The translations under genes were made by a program, and so were the position numbers. Below the pieces are notes generated by a model. It was not told the origin of the DNA, did not search any database, and worked only from the letters and a program-made list of their open reading frames with translations. This document shows positions 8,688 through 17,992 of a DNA stretch of 64,000 bases, piece by piece. Origin of the DNA: Aliishimia sp963678085 (GTDB lineage Bacteria > Pseudomonadota > Alphaproteobacteria > Rhodobacterales > Rhodobacteraceae); assembly GCA_963678085.1 (NCBI GenBank), contig OY782680.1, forward strand, positions 1 to 64,000. The letters are read 5' to 3'. Each line of letters begins with the position of its first letter. Position 1 is the stretch's first letter.

Positions 8688-11168
8688 TTAGGTCAGGGTG
8701 CGGGTGACTTCTTCGCGCTCGAAAATCTCGATCACATCGCCTTGGCGGATATCATCGTAATTCTCAAAGGCCATACCACATTCTTGACCGGATTGCACCT
8801 CGGCAACCTCATCCTTAAAGCGTTTGAGCGTTTTCAGCGTGCCCTCATGGATCACCACATTGTCCCGCAGCAGACGGACACCGGCAGAGCGGCGCGCAAC
8901 ACCTTCGGTCACAAGACAGCCCGCAACCTTGCCGACGCCGGAAACCTTAAAGATCTCTTTCATCTCCGCATAGCCAATGAAGTTCTCGCGAATTTCCGCG
9001 CTGAGCAAGCCAGACGCCGCCGCTTTCACATCATCCACAAGATCGTAGATCACGGAATAATACCGCAGCTCCACGCCCTTTTGGTTGGCGGTATTGCGCG
9101 CATTGGCATTTGCCCGCACGTTAAAGCCCATGATCGGTGCGCCAGAAGCCTCGGCCAGACCCACATCGGTTTCGGTGATCGCGCCAACGCCCGAATGTAG
9201 TACGCGCACGCGCACCTCATCATTGCCGATTTTCTCCATGGCTTGCACAATCGCCTCGGCAGAGCCCTGAACGTCAGCCTTCACAACGATGGGCAGCTCA
9301 GAGACATTCTCATCTGCTTTCGCCTTGGCCAAAAGCTGATCAAGCGTGGTCGCAGCGCCCGCCGCAGCGCGCTTGTCCTTGGCCGCTTGTGCCCGGTAAT
9401 CGGCAATTTCACGCGCTTGGGCTTCGGTATCAACCACGTTCAAAACATCGCCAGCCTCGGGCGTGCCATTTAGACCGAGCACCTCAACCGGGACCGAGGG
9501 ACCGGCCTCTTTGACGCGCTTGCCCTGGTCATTTTCCATGGCGCGCACTTTACCCCATTGCTCGCCCACAACGAAAATATCGCCTTGGCGCAGGGTGCCG
9601 TTTTGCACCAGAACCGTGGCAACAGGGCCGCGACCCGTATCAAGCTGCGCCTCAATCACAGCACCTTGGGCAGCGCGGCTCGGATTGGCTTTCAGCTCAA
9701 GGATTTCGGCCTGCAAGGTGATCGCCTCAAGAAGATCATCAAGACCCAGCCCTTTGAGCGCGGAGACTTCAACATCTTGCACATCCCCTGAAAGCTTCTC
9801 CACAACGATCTCATGTTGCAGCAGATCGGTGCGCACCTTGTCCGGGTTGGCCGCAGGGCGGTCGATCTTGTTGATCGCCACAATCATCGGCACTTGGGCG
9901 GCTTTGGCGTGGTTAATCGCCTCAATGGTTTGGGGCATCACCGCATCATCGGCCGCGACCACCAGGATAACGATATCTGTAACCTGCGCACCGCGCGAGC
10001 GCATAGAAGTAAAGGCCGCGTGGCCGGGCGTATCAAGGAAGGTCAGCTTGTTGCCATCCTGGGTGACCTGATAGGCACCGATATGCTGGGTGATGCCGCC
10101 AGCCTCGCCCGCAACGACTTTGGCGTTGCGAATCGCATCAAGCAAAGAGGTCTTGCCGTGATCCACATGGCCCATGATTGTGATCACTGGCGGACGGGCT
10201 TCAAGATCTTCTTCTTTGTCTTCAACCGTGTCGATCACATCTTCCACATCCGCGTCGGAGACGCGGGTGAGCTGATGGCCGAATTCCTCGATAATGAGCT
10301 CGGCAGTATCGGCATCAATCGTCTGGTTTTGGGTTGCCATGATTCCATTGGTCATCAAGGCTTTCACAACATCAGCGACCCGTTCAGACATACGGTTTGC
10401 CAGTTCAGACACGACAATTGCCTCCGGCAATTGTACGTTGCGGACAACCTTTTCGCGCTCTTGGCTGCCACCCATCGCTTTTTGACGGGCACGCTCTTGC
10501 TTGCGCTTCATGGAAGCGACCGAGCGTTGTCGGCCGCCTTCGGCGCCCGACAACGCTTGGTTCAAGGTCAGTTTGCCCGAGCGGCGCCCAGAGTCCTCGC
10601 CGCGCCCCCGTGAGGGGCGCGCGTCCTCGCGCTCGCGTTCGCGACGCGCGGGGGCCGAAGCTGGTTTTGGCCCCGCTTCAGGGCGTTTTTGCTCAGCTGG
10701 CTGCGCGGTGGCGGCTGCTTTAGCAGCCGCAGCTTTTCGGGCAGTTTCCTCGGCCTCGCGCTTCGCGCGAGCCTCCTCTTCGGCTTTAGCTTTTAGCGCT
10801 TCTTCGCGCGCGCGCTCCGCGCGCTCTTTGGCTTCTTGCTCCGCGCGGCGGCGCTCGCGCTCCGCGGCGCGCGCCTTTTCCTCGGCTTCACGCTGGGCAG
10901 CTTCTTGGGCCTCGCGCGCGCGCGCGGCTTGCACCGCCTTTAGGCGGCGCTCCATTTCGCTGTCAGAAATCCCGGCCGGACGCTTGGACGGATCCCCAAC
11001 AGCGCCGCCGCCCGAGGATTTCGACGCCCCGGGTTTTGGCACCACAACACGTTTGCGTTTCGTCTCGACGACAACGCTTTTGGTCCGCCCGTGACTAAAG
11101 CTTTGCTTTACATTGCCAGAGCGCGAACCGCCGCGCAGTCCAAGTGTCTTTTTACCGTCATCGCTCAT
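8688..11168 (-). CDS. infB: Translation initiation factor IF-2
   Basis: GTPase that places initiator tRNA on the 30S subunit. The start at 11168 (MSDDGKKTLGLRGG) was preferred over an upstream ATG because this opening is the usual alphaproteobacterial IF-2 N-terminus. The next ~200 residues are a charged Ala/Arg/Glu/Lys-rich linker (REREREDARPSRGRG etc.), followed by the IF2_N fold. The G domain starts near residue 330 with GHVDHGKT (G1), then DTPGHAAFT (G3) and NKIDRPAANP (G4). The C-terminal domains end in the usual FENYDDIRQGD region. At 826 residues it is a normal length. It overlaps the end of ylxR by 11 bp and is the last gene of rimP-nusA-ylxR-infB. Confidence 0.97.
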   Translation of the reverse strand: MSDDGKKTLGLRGGSRSGNVKQSFSHGRTKSVVVETKRKRVVVPKPGASKSSGGGAVGDPSKRPAGISDSEMERRLKAVQAARAREAQEAAQREAEEKARAAERERRRAEQEAKERAERAREEALKAKAEEEARAKREAEETARKAAAAKAAATAQPAEQKRPEAGPKPASAPARREREREDARPSRGRGEDSGRRSGKLTLNQALSGAEGGRQRSVASMKRKQERARQKAMGGSQEREKVVRNVQLPEAIVVSELANRMSERVADVVKALMTNGIMATQNQTIDADTAELIIEEFGHQLTRVSDADVEDVIDTVEDKEEDLEARPPVITIMGHVDHGKTSLLDAIRNAKVVAGEAGGITQHIGAYQVTQDGNKLTFLDTPGHAAFTSMRSRGAQVTDIVILVVAADDAVMPQTIEAINHAKAAQVPMIVAINKIDRPAANPDKVRTDLLQHEIVVEKLSGDVQDVEVSALKGLGLDDLLEAITLQAEILELKANPSRAAQGAVIEAQLDTGRGPVATVLVQNGTLRQGDIFVVGEQWGKVRAMENDQGKRVKEAGPSVPVEVLGLNGTPEAGDVLNVVDTEAQAREIADYRAQAAKDKRAAAGAATTLDQLLAKAKADENVSELPIVVKADVQGSAEAIVQAMEKIGNDEVRVRVLHSGVGAITETDVGLAEASGAPIMGFNVRANANARNTANQKGVELRYYSVIYDLVDDVKAAASGLLSAEIRENFIGYAEMKEIFKVSGVGKVAGCLVTEGVARRSAGVRLLRDNVVIHEGTLKTLKRFKDEVAEVQSGQECGMAFENYDDIRQGDVIEIFEREEVTRTLT

Positions 11169-11799
11169 TGAGCACTTTTTCCTTCCCGGTGAGCATATTC
11201 TCACCATCGCCAAGGCGAATGCCTTTCAGTCTTTGGGCGTCCTCTACTACACGTTTGCTGAGTCCACCAGAGGCGAGCGCTGCATGTATCACAGTTTGCC
11301 GCCCAAAAGCTAGCCCAAGTTCATCCGCCGTGAGCCAGCCAATATATGTTCCAAAATGCGGCGTACTTAATTTCGACTTACCGCGCGCCGATCCATCGCT
11401 CGCCTGGATCAAAACCCGTGCCTGCTCTTGATCAAGCCAGCTTTTGACCTTTTCATATCCCGCAACAGCCTGCCCTGATTTACGCGCTAAGCTGATTAAG
11501 TCAACCATGCGGCGCGCTAATTGGGTTTCTATGCGCGTAATCAGCCCCTCGGGAACGCTCACTTGCATTTTTGCCCCGCGCGAGAACAGCTTTTTCGTCA
11601 CGGCGGTTTCAAGCGCTTTTTTCTGCGCCGCGACATAATAGCCACGGCCCGGGAGTTTTTCAGCAATATCGGGGACCGCTTCGCCATCGGGGCTGGTCAC
11701 AAAGCGGATCAGTGCACCCTTTGGATACACTTCGCCTGTTGCAAGGCATTTGCGCATCGGACCTTCATCACGGTCCTTGGATTGGCCACCACGCCCCAT
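11158..11799 (-). CDS. YlxR-type RNA-binding protein with L7Ae-like domain
   Basis: A 213-residue two-domain protein. The N-terminal ~90 residues are the YlxR/DUF448 domain, with the hallmark MRKCLATGEVYPKGALIRFV and the GRGYYV motif. The C-terminal half (LISLARKSGQAVAGYEKVKSWL, then VLIQASDGSARGKSK) resembles the ribosomal L7Ae/L30e fold. This fused form is common in alphaproteobacteria between nusA and infB. YlxR has been described as a nucleoid or RNA-associated regulator elsewhere; the role here is inferred from position. It shares an 11-bp overlap with infB and follows nusA by 26 bp. Confidence 0.9.
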   Translation of the reverse strand: MGRGGQSKDRDEGPMRKCLATGEVYPKGALIRFVTSPDGEAVPDIAEKLPGRGYYVAAQKKALETAVTKKLFSRGAKMQVSVPEGLITRIETQLARRMVDLISLARKSGQAVAGYEKVKSWLDQEQARVLIQASDGSARGKSKLSTPHFGTYIGWLTADELGLAFGRQTVIHAALASGGLSKRVVEDAQRLKGIRLGDGENMLTGKEKVLNER

Positions 11800-11825
11800 C
11801 TAAACACTCCCTTCAAGGCCTGAGA

Positions 11826-13430
11826 TCAGGCCTCGACCTCTTCTTCTGCTTCGTCTTCCTCGGCTTGCAGATCGTCGGGATCGACCCAGCCCAGGATAAT
11901 GCGCGCGGTCATCACCATATCTTGCGCTTCTTCAAGCGATACATCAAAGGGCTCGAGCAGGCCGTCATCTTTCACGCGCTCGCCATCTACGGTGGTCCAG
12001 CCCCCTGCAAGTTCCCAATCTGCGCAGGTTGCAAAGTCTTCCAGGGTTTTCACACCATCTTCTGCCAGCGCTTCGATCATCACGGGCGTGAGGCCTTCGA
12101 AATTGATCAGGCTGTCCTCAACCCCCATGGCGCGCGCATTTTCGAGCGCTTTGGCCGCTTGTGCCTCTAGGAACTCGCGGGCGCGGGTTTGCAGCTCGGC
12201 AGCGGTGTCGTCGTCCACACCATCAATCACCAAGAGCTCTTCTAGCTCCACATAGGCGACCTCTTCGAGATTGGTAAAGCCTTCGGCCACGAGGAGCTGG
12301 GCGAAGAATTCATCGAGATCCAGAGTATCCATAAAGAGCTTGGTGCGCTCTTCGAATTCGGCTTGGCGACGGGCGGATTCTTCGGCCTCGGTCATGATGT
12401 CGATATCAAGATTGGTCAGCTGGCTTGCCAGGCGCACATTTTGACCGCGCCGACCGATTGCGAGCGAGAGCTGCTCTTCGGGCACGACCACTTCGATCTT
12501 GCCGGCCTCTTCATCCAGAACCACTTTGGAGACTTCCGCCGGTTGCAGCGCATTCACCAAAAATGTCGGCTGATCCTCATTCCAAGGAATGATGTCGATT
12601 TTCTCGCCCTGAAGCTCATTCACCACCGCCTGCACACGGCTGCCACGCATGCCCACACAGGCGCCTACCGGATCAATAGAGTTATCAAAAGAAATCACAG
12701 CGATTTTCGCACGCGAGCCAGGGTCACGCGCCACGGCTTTGATTTCGATAATCCCGTCGTAAATCTCGGGCACTTCCATCTTAAAGAGCGCGGCCATAAA
12801 TTCTGGCGCGGTACGCGAGAGGAAGATTTGGGGCCCGCGCTGTTCGCGGCGCACATCTTTGATAAAGCAGCGCACACGATCGCCAGGGCGGTAGCTTTCG
12901 CGGCCAATCTTTTCGTTACGCCGCAGCACGCCCTCGCCGGGGTTCAGATCGACGACCACATTGCCATATTCTTCGCGCTTAACCAGCACGTTGATAATGG
13001 TGCCGATTTTATCTTTATATTCTTCATATTGCTTGTCGCGCTCGGCTTCGCGCACTTTTTGCAAAATCACCTGCTTGGCGGATTGCGCGGCGATTCGGCC
13101 CATTTCGACCGGCGGCACCTCTTCGGAGAACACATCGCCAACGACCGGGTTATCGAGATATTGCTTGGCTTGCTCGACGGTGAACTCTGCCTGATAGTTT
13201 TCCAGCTCATCATCTTCGACCACGGTGCGCACGCGGGTAAAAGTCGCGCGCCCGGTTTTGCGGTCAATTGACACGCGAATATCCATTTCAGCGCCGTAAC
13301 GCGACTTGGCCGCACGGGCGAGGCTTTCTTCCATCGCCTCAATGACCAAACCAGGGTCGATCATTTTTTCGCGGGCCACAGCCTCTGCGGTTTGCAGCAA
13401 TTCGAGCTGGTTGGCAGATGTAATGGACAT
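11826..13430 (-). CDS. nusA: Transcription termination/antitermination factor NusA
   Basis: A 534-residue NusA. The N-terminal RNAP-binding domain (MSITSANQLELLQTAEAVAREKM...) is followed by the S1 domain (IGTIINVLVKREEYGNVVVDL), KH1 with SRTAPEFMAALFKMEVPEI and DPGSRAKIAVISFD, then KH2 with GMRGSRVQAVVNELQGEKIDI and LAIGRRGQNVRLAS. The C-terminal part has two helix-hairpin acidic repeats (FTNLEEVAYVELEELL and GVKTLEDFATCADWELAG) and an acidic tail. The start abuts the rimP stop with no gap. It acts with RNA polymerase at pauses and terminators; in this operon it may also control its own mRNA. Confidence 0.97.
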   Translation of the reverse strand: MSITSANQLELLQTAEAVAREKMIDPGLVIEAMEESLARAAKSRYGAEMDIRVSIDRKTGRATFTRVRTVVEDDELENYQAEFTVEQAKQYLDNPVVGDVFSEEVPPVEMGRIAAQSAKQVILQKVREAERDKQYEEYKDKIGTIINVLVKREEYGNVVVDLNPGEGVLRRNEKIGRESYRPGDRVRCFIKDVRREQRGPQIFLSRTAPEFMAALFKMEVPEIYDGIIEIKAVARDPGSRAKIAVISFDNSIDPVGACVGMRGSRVQAVVNELQGEKIDIIPWNEDQPTFLVNALQPAEVSKVVLDEEAGKIEVVVPEEQLSLAIGRRGQNVRLASQLTNLDIDIMTEAEESARRQAEFEERTKLFMDTLDLDEFFAQLLVAEGFTNLEEVAYVELEELLVIDGVDDDTAAELQTRAREFLEAQAAKALENARAMGVEDSLINFEGLTPVMIEALAEDGVKTLEDFATCADWELAGGWTTVDGERVKDDGLLEPFDVSLEEAQDMVMTARIILGWVDPDDLQAEEDEAEEEVEA

Positions 13431-14006
13431 TTACGGCTCCTCCTCAGAGAGTTCTGTCTCGATATTGTCAAAAGCGTCTTCGTTCAAAACGCCCGCTTTC
13501 TTTCGGTTTTTCAACATCAGCTTGATCAGCTCATCGGTGAGCACAAGCTTGGCATCGCTGAGCCAGTCGAATTTCAGACCGATTGTGCCCTCAGCCACAT
13601 TGATCAGCACTTCATCCTCGTCAATCCCCGCAAGCACGCCCTTAAAGCGGCGGCGGCCATCAATCAGCTCAGCAGTTTCAAGCTTGGCCTCATAGCCCTC
13701 AAATGTGTCGAAATCCTTGAGCCGGGTCAGCGGGCGGTCAATGCCGGGCGAGGAGACCTCAAGCGTATAGGCATCCAAAATCGGATCCTCCACATCAAGG
13801 GTTGCGCTGATCATGTTAGAAATCTCGGCGCAATCATCCACCTCAATCCCGCCATCGGGCTTGTCGGCCATGATTTGCAAGATCGGTGCCTTCCCGCCCA
13901 TGAGCCGCACGCGCACAAGCTCAAAGCCCATATCTTCGATCACGGGCGTGATAATCTCGGCAATACGGCGATCCATCGCGGCTTTGGCAATTAGGTCATT
14001 TGACAT
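13431..14006 (-). CDS. rimP: Ribosome maturation factor RimP
   Basis: A 191-residue 30S assembly factor. Visible family motifs are RIAEIITPVIEDMGFELVRV at the N-terminus, ADKPDGGIEVDDCAEISNMI, LEVSSPGIDRPLTRLKDFD and a C-terminal Sm-like domain (IGLKFDWLSDAKLVLTDELI). It is the first gene of the nusA-infB operon, its classical position, and its stop touches the nusA start. A hairpin with a T run lies 43-65 bp upstream in the leader. Confidence 0.95.
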   Translation of the reverse strand: MSNDLIAKAAMDRRIAEIITPVIEDMGFELVRVRLMGGKAPILQIMADKPDGGIEVDDCAEISNMISATLDVEDPILDAYTLEVSSPGIDRPLTRLKDFDTFEGYEAKLETAELIDGRRRFKGVLAGIDEDEVLINVAEGTIGLKFDWLSDAKLVLTDELIKLMLKNRKKAGVLNEDAFDNIETELSEEEP

Positions 14007-14048
14007 TTTTCATCGGCTCTCTTTTCAAGCCGCACATATTTCAAGCAC

Positions 14049-14071
14049 AAAAAAACGGGCGCGCGGCCCGT
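14049..14071 (-). terminator. Intrinsic terminator in leader of rimP operon
   Basis: Read on the minus strand, the arms ACGGGC and GCCCGT flank a 5-base CG-rich loop and are followed by a run of seven T. It lies between the FkbM gene (ends 14184) and the rimP start (14006). It either ends FkbM transcription or acts as an attenuator of the nusA-infB operon. A -35-like TTGACG at about 14138-14143 (minus strand) lies upstream of it, which would place it in the leader. Confidence 0.7.
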
Positions 14072-14183
14072 CGATCTTTCCCGGTGGAGCGCTCGGTTTG
14101 GACCCCAGCGCACCGCTGTTACGCAACTTTTAGTTCAAAACGTCAAAAACTGCAAGTGGCTTTATTCACGGCAAAAACGACGG

Positions 14184-15071
14184 TTAGCTTTCGCGTTTCA
14201 ACCGATAAAGCGTGTTGTTTCTGGTCCGTTCAAGGCGCTCATACCCTCGCTGCTTAAAGGCGGCTTGGCATCTGGGATTATCCGCGTCTGAGTATTCTTC
14301 GATGACGATTCGCTTTGGCAGCATGTGATCCGGGCAGGTTTCAAGGAAAGGGGCAAAGGCGCGGTCCTCATATCCTTCGATATCAATTTTCAGAGCATCA
14401 ATTCTCTGCGCCCCAGCCCCCTGCAAGATATCCTCCAAGGCACGCATTTCTACCGACCCGGTTGGGGTTTCGACGGCCTGGACGATGGCTATGTCATCAT
14501 ATCTGACCTGCAAATCCGCGCGGCCAGCCTTTTCGCCCACAGCGATATTGAGCACTTGGACAGACTGAAAGCCGTTCTCACCAACGAGAAAGTTCAGCTG
14601 CGCCGCCATGCGGGGATTAGCCTCAATCGCGATGACCTGCGCGCCGGTTTTTCCAAGCGGCAGGGTGTAAAGACCAACATTGCTGCCAATGTCGATTGCC
14701 ACAGATCCTGGGCCAAGACCCTGGGTGAGAAAATCAATTTCCCTGCCATTATAGCCTTCACGCAGCAATATGCCAAAATCAATGAGGTTATTACTGAGAT
14801 AAAGCCGGAACTTGCATCCCATGCGCGTCACATCAATGGGCACGCCAAGCTTTGCAACCAAGTAAGATAACCAGCGGCGCATATCGCCCCGGCCAAAGAC
14901 CGTGCCAAAGGCTAGGCGCAAGATCACGGATTGTAGGAAATTGGGTTTATGCGTACCGAAGGGCGCAAAGCTCAGATCTGCATCGCCCCGCTCATGCGCG
15001 GCAATGGGGCGAAAGGTGAATTTTGAAGATCTGGTCACAAAGAGGCTTTCGCATTGGGCAGTGACAGCCAC
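14184..15071 (-). CDS. FkbM-family SAM-dependent methyltransferase
   Basis: A 295-residue protein with the FkbM methyltransferase core. The SAM motif I SVAIDIGSNVGLYTLPLGK lies near residues 139-157 and VIAIEANPRMAAQLNFLV at motif II. IDALKIDIEGYEDRAFAPF is the family-defining IDxEGxE block, with a typical C-terminal ERLERTRNNTLYRL. FkbM enzymes O-methylate sugars or small molecules; the substrate here is unknown. The first ~40 residues overlap the end of the upstream solute-binding gene by 37 bp, so the true start may be slightly later. Confidence 0.85.
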   Translation of the reverse strand: MAVTAQCESLFVTRSSKFTFRPIAAHERGDADLSFAPFGTHKPNFLQSVILRLAFGTVFGRGDMRRWLSYLVAKLGVPIDVTRMGCKFRLYLSNNLIDFGILLREGYNGREIDFLTQGLGPGSVAIDIGSNVGLYTLPLGKTGAQVIAIEANPRMAAQLNFLVGENGFQSVQVLNIAVGEKAGRADLQVRYDDIAIVQAVETPTGSVEMRALEDILQGAGAQRIDALKIDIEGYEDRAFAPFLETCPDHMLPKRIVIEEYSDADNPRCQAAFKQRGYERLERTRNNTLYRLKRES

Positions 15072-15892
15072 CAGCGCTCTGCAAAGCGCATATCATCAAG
15101 GGGGGCTTGGCCTTGTTTCATTCCGTGCTGGACGGTTTGCGACATAATGGCAACGGCGTTTGATCCGTCAAAGAGCGTTTTCACCCCCTTATGCGCGCGT
15201 GTGACATCGGCCACATCAACAAGCCCTTCGCGCACGGCCTCGGCGCGGGTTGCCTCATCGCTGAGCGCTATGAACTCTACCTCATCGGCCCAGCCTGCGC
15301 GCCCTTCTTTGCGATGTGCCTGAGTGCGGCGGCCTAAGAAGCTGCGCCCCGGCTCATATCGCACCAGTGAATAAAGGCCAGTGCCGGTTTGCAGCGCGCC
15401 GCTTTCCAGTTCATCTGCGCGGAAAATCACCACCCCCTCTTGGCTGAGACGGAAGGGGAAAGCCGGGTCGGGCTGGTCCAGTTCTACTGTCACAGCCGCT
15501 GGTCCCGCCACGGCATTCAGCCCTGCCGCCTGCAATGAGGCAATCACATCGCTTTGAAGCAAGGGCGCGCCATCGTGGAAACGGGCGCTCTGGTCTAAGT
15601 CAAATCGCCAAACCCGCCCCGATTGCGCAGAGCTCCACGCCCGCGCCAGCCCCGGCTGCAAAGTGCCATCGGCGGCGATCTCGGTCAGCCCCTCAAACAC
15701 CGCATTACGCGCCGCTTGCAAGAATCGCCCGCCGGGCACGGTCAGCCAGCTCTCACTGCGATCCCCGCCCGAGAGCGCCGCGCGCAGCCGCCCACCCCGC
15801 TCAGGTGCAGGCGCAGCAGAGACACCCGCCGCAGACAAAAGCGCAGCAGCAGCACCAGAGGCAAAAAGGGCGCGACGATCAATCCGTGTCAT
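15035..15892 (-). CDS. Short family-5 ABC solute-binding protein
   Basis: A 285-residue exported protein with a twin-arginine-like leader (IDRRALFASGAAAALLSAAG). Family-5 (oligopeptide) binding-protein features follow: FEGLTEIAADGTLQPGLARAW, WRFDLDQSARFHDGAPLLQSDVIASLQ, and TGTGLYSLVRYEPG. Family-5 proteins usually have about 500 residues; this one stops after the first lobe and part of the second, so it is roughly half length. No transporter permease or ATPase genes are adjacent. It could be a stable short variant or a truncated relic; the reading frame itself is clean. The start overlaps neither neighbour badly (1 bp from pip). Confidence 0.75.
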   Translation of the reverse strand: MTRIDRRALFASGAAAALLSAAGVSAAPAPERGGRLRAALSGGDRSESWLTVPGGRFLQAARNAVFEGLTEIAADGTLQPGLARAWSSAQSGRVWRFDLDQSARFHDGAPLLQSDVIASLQAAGLNAVAGPAAVTVELDQPDPAFPFRLSQEGVVIFRADELESGALQTGTGLYSLVRYEPGRSFLGRRTQAHRKEGRAGWADEVEFIALSDEATRAEAVREGLVDVADVTRAHKGVKTLFDGSNAVAIMSQTVQHGMKQGQAPLDDMRFAERWWLSLPNAKASL

Positions 15893-16864
15893 CTATGAAG
15901 CCAGCCTATCCATTTCACGCAACAACTCCGTACTGATTCCCGTCTCTGACAAAGCGTGCCCTGCTTTATGCACAAATTTCAACTGCGCGGCAGGCCATTT
16001 GCGTTTCAGCTTCCAGGCCGCATCAGGCGGGCAGATCATATCATAGCGCCCCTGCACGATGAGCCCTGGAATATGCGCAATTTTATCCATATCGCGTAGG
16101 ATCTGCCCATCTTCTTCAAGAAAGGCCTTATTGGTGAAATAGTGATTCTCCAGCCGGGCAAAAGCACGGGCATACTCCCCCGGCGTATCCCCCGAATATC
16201 CGCCAGCACTGAACGAAGCCAGCGCATTTTCCCAAGCCGACCACGCCTTTGCACAGCGCGTCTCAAGCATCATATCGCCGGAAAATAACCGCTTGTGATA
16301 GGCGGCGATCAAATCCCCATGCTCTTCTTTTGGGATGGGCGCGGTGAATCGCTGCCAGATCTCGGGCCAGAACCGCGCCGCACCCCCGCCATAAAACCAA
16401 TCCAGCTCAGCTTGCGTGGCCAAAAACACCCCGCGCAGCACCAAACGCTGAACGCGGCGGGGATGCGCCTGAGCATAAATCAGCGCCAGCGTTGCGCCCC
16501 AAGAGCCACCAAAGACGATCCAATCCTCAATATCCAGCAACGCGCGAATATGTTCAATGTCATCGACCAAATGCCAAGTTGTGTTATCCTGAACCGACGC
16601 ATGAGGCCGTGAGCGCCCGCAGCCGCGTTGATCAAACAGAATCACCCGGTAGAACTCTGGATCGAAATAGCGCCGCATGGCCGGGCTACAGCCGCCTCCC
16701 GGTCCGCCATGCAGAACCACAACCGGAACGCCTTCTGGATTGCCACATTGCTCAACATAAATGCGGTGCCCCTGCCCCACCTCGACCATGCGCTGATCGA
16801 ACGGGTCGAGCGCCGGGTAGAGATATTGCACTGCGCGCTTTTGATCCGAGTATTTATCCATCAT
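15893..16864 (-). CDS. pip: Proline iminopeptidase
   Basis: An alpha/beta-hydrolase (S33) that releases N-terminal proline. Visible motifs are HGGPGGGCSPAMRRYFDP (oxyanion region), DQRGCGRSRPHA, and the nucleophile elbow GGSWGATLALIYAQAHP. The catalytic Asp/His regions lie in VQGRYDMICPP and KAGHALSE. The start at 16864 (MMDKYSDQKRAVQYLYPALDP) matches the family N-terminus; upstream codons give a non-homologous extension. At about 323 residues it is a normal length. It is divergent from ubiG with a 59-bp gap. Confidence 0.92.
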   Translation of the reverse strand: MMDKYSDQKRAVQYLYPALDPFDQRMVEVGQGHRIYVEQCGNPEGVPVVVLHGGPGGGCSPAMRRYFDPEFYRVILFDQRGCGRSRPHASVQDNTTWHLVDDIEHIRALLDIEDWIVFGGSWGATLALIYAQAHPRRVQRLVLRGVFLATQAELDWFYGGGAARFWPEIWQRFTAPIPKEEHGDLIAAYHKRLFSGDMMLETRCAKAWSAWENALASFSAGGYSGDTPGEYARAFARLENHYFTNKAFLEEDGQILRDMDKIAHIPGLIVQGRYDMICPPDAAWKLKRKWPAAQLKFVHKAGHALSETGISTELLREMDRLAS

Positions 16865-16923
16865 TGCCCTATATAAAGCACCAGACAGGACGTGAAAGAC
16901 AAATGAGCATGTGAGGGTCAAGA

Positions 16924-17688
16924 ATGCACGCGCAAGACACAACGGTAGATGCAAGCGAAGTGGCCAAGTTCGAAGCAATGGCCGCTGAGTGGTGGGATCC
17001 CAATGGCAAGTTCAAGCCCCTGCATATGCTGAACCCGTGCCGGCTGGACTATATCACGCAGCAAATCGCGGTCGAATTTGACCGGGATCTGACCACGCAC
17101 GCGCCCTTTGAGGGCCTGCGGATCTTGGATATTGGCTGCGGAGGCGGGCTGCTTTGTGAGCCGATGGCGCGGCTGGGGGCAAGCGTTGTGGGCGCCGATG
17201 CGGCCGAGGGGAATATTCCCGTGGCGCGCGTTCATGCCGAACAATCCGAGCTCACAATTGATTATCGCCACACCACCGCCGAAGCGATGGCCGCCGCTGG
17301 CGAGCAATTTGACGTGGTGCTCAATATGGAGGTGGTCGAGCATGTGGCCGATCCGCTGCTTTACCTGACCGCCTGCCAGGAGCTCTTGAAACCAGGCGGG
17401 CTGCATATTTGCTCGACCATCAACCGCAACCCGAAAAGCTATCTAGTGGCAATTATCGGCGCGGAACATGTGATGCGCTGGCTGCCCAAAGGCACGCATG
17501 AATGGCATAAATTCATCACACCCGATGAGCTTTTCGATTTAATCGCAAAGGCCGAGCTAGAGCCGGTTGATCGCAAAGGATTCGTGTTCAACCCCCTCAA
17601 CTGGAGCTGGTCCCTCTCGGCGCGCGATCTTAGCGTGAATTACGTGACCGCAGCGCTAAAGCCCTACTCTAACCTGCTCAGAAGATAG
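16924..17688 (+). CDS. ubiG: Ubiquinone biosynthesis O-methyltransferase
   Basis: A 254-residue class I methyltransferase doing both O-methylations of ubiquinone synthesis. Markers are FEAMAAEWWDPNGKFKPLHM near the N-terminus, LRILDIGCGGGLLCEPMARL (SAM motif I), VVGADAAEGNI, DVVLNMEVVEHVADP and HICSTINRNPKSYLVAI. The C-terminal GFVFNPLNWSWSLS is also typical. Length and order match UbiG/COQ3. It is probably membrane-associated. It stands alone, with the divergent pip on the left and a terminator at 17810-17854 on the right. Confidence 0.95.
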   Translation: MHAQDTTVDASEVAKFEAMAAEWWDPNGKFKPLHMLNPCRLDYITQQIAVEFDRDLTTHAPFEGLRILDIGCGGGLLCEPMARLGASVVGADAAEGNIPVARVHAEQSELTIDYRHTTAEAMAAAGEQFDVVLNMEVVEHVADPLLYLTACQELLKPGGLHICSTINRNPKSYLVAIIGAEHVMRWLPKGTHEWHKFITPDELFDLIAKAELEPVDRKGFVFNPLNWSWSLSARDLSVNYVTAALKPYSNLLRR

Positions 17689-17809
17689 ATAAAATACCGT
17701 ATAGTTATCGCTTTGAGATCCACCGACAGGCGTGTATAGCTAGGGGGTCTCGGCAGTACGCTGGAACCATTTTATCAGGGCACGTGGTGGAGCGTGATGG
17801 GTGAGTTTA

Positions 17810-17854
17810 GGGTTCCGGTCGATATCCGCATATGGCCGGAACCCTTTTATATTT
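17810..17854 (+). terminator. Hairpin with T-rich tail downstream of ubiG
   Basis: The arms GGGTTCCGG (17810-17818) and CCGGAACCC (17836-17844) are perfect and followed by TTTTATATTTTA. It lies in the 304-bp gap between ubiG and the DMT gene. The rest of that gap (17689-17809, 17855-17992) shows no gene. A second GGAACCATTTTAT at 17762-17774 loosely echoes the right arm. Confidence 0.65.
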
Positions 17855-17992
17855 TACGGTCATTCTGCGTTCATGCGATTTTGCATGCGCTCAACACGAG
17901 ATGGCATCCCCGCCTGACCGACATGTCGCAAACAGCAAAGCACAGGCACGATCTCCGCATCACAGGTTGCGATATCGGTTTGTGGGGACAAT

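Noticed and set aside
10501..11094. Long Arg/Ser/Ala-rich plus-strand frame over infB
   Set aside because: It is a shadow of the repetitive Glu/Ala/Arg linker of IF-2 read on the other strand.
12363..13271. 302-codon plus-strand frame opposite nusA
   Set aside because: Its translation is His-rich and low in meaning, typical of antisense frames in GC-rich genes; nusA is certain.
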